Shown piece after piece: positions 61,668-64,000 of a stretch of 64,000 nt of DNA; position 1 is the stretch's first letter, and every line of letters starts with the position of its first letter. Position numbers and translations under genes: made by a program. The notes beneath the pieces are model-generated. The model saw only the letters and a list, made by a program, of their open reading frames with translations. It ran no database searches and was not told where the DNA came from. Origin of the DNA: Dehalococcoidia bacterium (GTDB lineage Bacteria; Chloroflexota; Dehalococcoidia; Lucifugimonadales; Lucifugimonadaceae). The stretch covers positions 62,001 to 126,000 of the forward strand of contig SHXW01000002.1 in NCBI GenBank assembly GCA_009693115.1, written 5' to 3'.

Positions 61668-61856
61668 CGCGGTCTTCACCTGCTGTCCTGCCCTTCCCCC
61701 TTGATGGGCGAGGCGATCCCGGGGTTGCCGCGCCGATATTTGGCCGCGGGGCATAGACGGCGCCGATGGCAAACAGCGACACTGCAAGCGCCAGCCTCCA
61801 ACCCTTGTTCCGGAATGGCGCCAGGTGTTGGTTGGGCTTGCAGAGCATTACCACTC
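61668..61856. other. 189-bp gap, no gene seen
   Basis: The spacer contains a degenerate palindromic-repeat remnant near 61690-61712 and nothing else recognisable. The open frame from 61701 through here is not supported as coding. Confidence 0.4.
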
Positions 61857-62681
61857 ATGGCCCAGGCCGAACCCGCATGGTTCTACTCGTCCGTGGCTCA
61901 GTCCGCGTCAACAATCGTGGGCCTGCTCGGCGCGCTCCAGATAACCCGGCTTGCAGATCATGCGACGCGCCTCAGGCGCGACAGGTCTTCTCTCGACAGC
62001 CAGCTGGTGAAGGTCATGGAAGCCTACCGGCGGCGCACTGGCCACTGGCAGGACCTCGAGGACTTTTGGGCGGCGGAGCTTGCCCTGGGCCAGCAGGCCA
62101 CGGAACGGCGCGAAATCACTCGCAGGCCTACCGCCACGCTGGACTGGGCAAACCCGCGTTCCCGTGGCGCCAGGGCTGGCAAGCCAGGGGAGCAGGCCGG
62201 CGAATCGGGCATCGTTGAACTTGATTCCGCCCTGCGCCAAAAGCTGAGCGTGCTCGGATCCGTGCGCGAGGTCTATGAACCACTGCCTCAACGTGTATCG
62301 GTCGAGTGGTTCCTCAGCTTCTCGGAGCGGGCGCTGTTTCTGGCGGAAACTGTGGAACCCCAACTGGCAGAAGCCCTTAAGACCGATGCCGCCTCGTTCG
62401 ACCAGATCAGCGCAGCCATTCAGAGGCTCCAGGCCGACCTCGTCTCAAGGGCCACTTTCGTTCTCGTCTCGCTTCTGACGTTCTTCACCATCGTATGTAT
62501 CATCGTGCCCACGGCATGGCTCTGGTGGAACACAGACCCGATCGAGAAGACCAGAGGCATCTGGCTGCTGTCGACGTTCGCAGCCGCCCTCTCTTTCATG
62601 AACGGGTACTTCTGGTTCCAGATATCTGAAATCCAGAGGTATGGGCGGGTGCGCTGGCCTTCCGGCCCGGGGTTGAGTTGA
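61857..62681 (+). CDS. Membrane protein of unknown function with coiled middle
   Basis: A 274-residue protein that I do not recognise. The N-terminus (about 7-27) is a first hydrophobic helix, followed by a long polar, helix-rich middle. Two strong helices near the C-terminus (about 200-225 and 236-258) read FVLVSLLTFFTIVCIIVP and WLLSTFAAALSFMNGYF. A signalling or scaffold role in the membrane is possible. ATG at 61857 is the first start with protein-like sequence. It ends 1 nt before the start of the last gene. Confidence 0.6.
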   Translation: MAQAEPAWFYSSVAQSASTIVGLLGALQITRLADHATRLRRDRSSLDSQLVKVMEAYRRRTGHWQDLEDFWAAELALGQQATERREITRRPTATLDWANPRSRGARAGKPGEQAGESGIVELDSALRQKLSVLGSVREVYEPLPQRVSVEWFLSFSERALFLAETVEPQLAEALKTDAASFDQISAAIQRLQADLVSRATFVLVSLLTFFTIVCIIVPTAWLWWNTDPIEKTRGIWLLSTFAAALSFMNGYFWFQISEIQRYGRVRWPSGPGLS

Positions 62682-62682
62682 A

Positions 62683-64000
62683 GTGACGGTGCTCACAGAC
62701 GCATGGTTCGCCCCTCGCAGCCTCACCTGCTACGAGGTCAAGGCGCGTCCCATGACGACGTGGACGTTCATTGAACTGCGGGATGACGCAGGCCTGGCCG
62801 GGCTGGCCGAAATCACGTACGGGCAGGGCCAGGACAGGGTCATCTCAATGCTGGGACGGCTCGCGGGGAGGCTGCGCGGTGAAAGGCTGCGGTCGGACTC
62901 GGACGTCATGTCAAGGCTGGGGCTCAGTCCCGCCGATGTGGCGAAGGACATCGTGCTGGCAACCGCTGTGAGCGGTATCAGGTCTGCGCTGGCGGACGCG
63001 CTAGCAAGGCGGGCTGCGCTGCCGCTTTCGGACTTCCTGTCGCTTGGAGAGGCGCGCTCGAAGCCCGCTGGTGCGGGTGGTCTGCTGGCCGCCCCGGCGC
63101 ACCCTGCGCCTCCTTCCGCCGCCCCCCGTGTTGAACTGTACGCCAACATCAACAGATCCCTCCTGCCTGAGTTCCCTGAGAAGATCCTGATGCCGCCGGA
63201 ACCCTCAGACAGGTCGGCGCGCGGCTTTGCTGCGATGGCGAAGAGGGCCATGGATGCCGGGTTCAAGACCATCAAGTGCGCCCCGTTCGACGAATGCCGG
63301 GCGCCCTTCCGCGCCGCGGGCGTGCCCAGAGAGGCCGAAAAGGGCCTCGAACGGGTGCAGGCGGCGAAGGCGGCGATAGGCCCTGAGCGCAAGCTGTACG
63401 TTGACTGTCACAGCAGGTTTGACCTCGCCTCCGCCCTCGCCCTGGAGCCGGAACTGCGGGCGGCCGGCGCGGCGTGGTACGAAGAGCCGCTCGACCCTCT
63501 GGCTGACCCTGACAATATGCGACGTGTGCATGAGAAGGCCCATCTCCCCATCGCGGGCGGTGAACACGGATTCGGTCTGGACACATTCGCCCGGCTGCTC
63601 GGAGACGGCGTGGTGGACATCGTCATGCCGGATGTAAAGCATTGCGGGGGAGCGGCCGAGGCGTACAGGACGGGCGTCGAGATGGAACGGAACAGGGCGA
63701 TGGAACTTTCGACCGGCTCAGGCTGGCTCCGCATCGCGTCCGGGTGCGTCTCGATGCACTGCCCGTCCGGGCCGGTGTCGCTGCTGACAAGCGCGCACGT
63801 CACGCACGCCTTTTCGCAAGCCATGAACTGGGGCGGAGGCGGCCCGCTGCCTCTAGAACATGCGGTGTACGAAGTCGCATGGCGGAGGGACGTGCTCGGG
63901 CCTGCGGAACGAATCGAGGGCGGCTCTCTGGTGCTTCCCGGCGGCCCGGGACTGGGCGCGAGCCTCGACTATTCGGCCGTCCTCGCGCACGGCCGCAGGT
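62683..64000 (+). CDS. Enolase-superfamily enzyme, paralogue 4 (runs off the right edge)
   Basis: An open frame from GTG 62683 to the window end (439 codons visible). It encodes a mandelate-racemase/muconate-cycloisomerase-type protein. Catalytic positions read TIKCAPFDEC (a K at the first lysine, no second K), LYVDCHSRFD, AWYEEPLDP, IAGGEHGFG and MPDVKHCGG. It has an Ala/Pro-rich insertion between the capping domain and barrel (about 130-150). The start overlaps the upstream gene's end closely, suggesting coupling. Function unknown; muconate/succinylbenzoate-type or dehydratase chemistry are both possible. Confidence 0.85.
   Translation, partial: MTVLTDAWFAPRSLTCYEVKARPMTTWTFIELRDDAGLAGLAEITYGQGQDRVISMLGRLAGRLRGERLRSDSDVMSRLGLSPADVAKDIVLATAVSGIRSALADALARRAALPLSDFLSLGEARSKPAGAGGLLAAPAHPAPPSAAPRVELYANINRSLLPEFPEKILMPPEPSDRSARGFAAMAKRAMDAGFKTIKCAPFDECRAPFRAAGVPREAEKGLERVQAAKAAIGPERKLYVDCHSRFDLASALALEPELRAAGAAWYEEPLDPLADPDNMRRVHEKAHLPIAGGEHGFGLDTFARLLGDGVVDIVMPDVKHCGGAAEAYRTGVEMERNRAMELSTGSGWLRIASGCVSMHCPSGPVSLLTSAHVTHAFSQAMNWGGGGPLPLEHAVYEVAWRRDVLGPAERIEGGSLVLPGGPGLGASLDYSAVLAHGRR

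Noticed and set aside
62730-63392. 220-codon minus-strand ORF near the right edge
   Set aside because: It is antisense to the continuous plus-strand enolase-superfamily frame that starts at 62683 and runs off the window.

Overview
The window is a high-GC bacterial chromosome segment with short intergenic gaps and no plasmid, phage or transposase genes. Gene content suggests an aerobic, uncultured Chloroflexota lineage, with the SAR202/Dehalococcoidia side of the phylum the best guess. The pointers are a DUF5679 mini-protein, a caa3-type oxidase with CtaG, a tryptophanyl T-box, and four enolase-superfamily paralogues beside Gfo/Idh/MocA, GMC and SDR enzymes. This placement is an inference from gene content, not a phylogeny.

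Layout. 1-4.4 kb: end of ctaB (heme O synthase), the infC-rpmI-rplT translation operon (minus strand) and divergent ftsH. 4.5-8.1 kb: a CPBP membrane protease, then trpA, aroH and a class I DAHP synthase (aromatic amino acids; no trpB in the window). 8.2-16.1 kb: ribF, tyrS, a class V aminotransferase, a lipoprotein with an in-frame TGA that reads as a UxxC selenoprotein, a uronate-dehydrogenase-like SDR, a DMT transporter and argD. 16.3-20.3 kb (minus): GNAT protein, frameshifted phospholipase-D-like gene, enolase-superfamily enzyme, aldo/keto reductase. 20.7-27.6 kb: DUF5679 protein, pheS, pheT, moeA, a cysteine-cluster protein of unknown function, acylphosphatase. 27.7-33.7 kb (minus): cytochrome c oxidase operon coxB-coxA-coxC-subunit IV-ctaG, where subunit II carries two extra cytochrome c domains. 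33.9-37.6 kb: rdgB, then moaA, an HExxH membrane protein and an RNase HI-MoaC fusion in one tight operon. 37.6-47.1 kb (minus): a tryptophan operon that reads promoter, T-box, trpS, trpE, second trpE, trpG, trpD, trpC, trpF, Gfo/Idh oxidoreductase. 47.2-64 kb: catabolic genes (HpcH aldolase, S9 peptidase, three more enolase-superfamily enzymes, SDR, sugar isomerase, GMC oxidoreductase, Gfo/Idh protein) mixed with argH, a pentapeptide-repeat protein and an SRPBCC protein.

How the genes work together. Tryptophan supply is spread over the trp operon, trpA and the DAHP synthase/chorismate mutase pair. The T-box should couple trpS, and possibly all of trpEEGDCF, to uncharged tRNA-Trp. moaA, moaC and moeA supply molybdenum cofactor. 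ctaB, ctaG and the cox genes build a terminal oxidase. The right-hand third looks like oxidation, dehydration and retro-aldol cleavage of sugar acids or related compounds.

Non-coding structure. Gaps are seeded with two dispersed repeat families. One is a short palindrome of the CCCTCTCCC...GGGAGAGGG type. The other is a roughly 120-130 bp element with GTCATTCTGAG...CTCAGAATGAC ends. A piece resembling the first family lies in frame inside argH.
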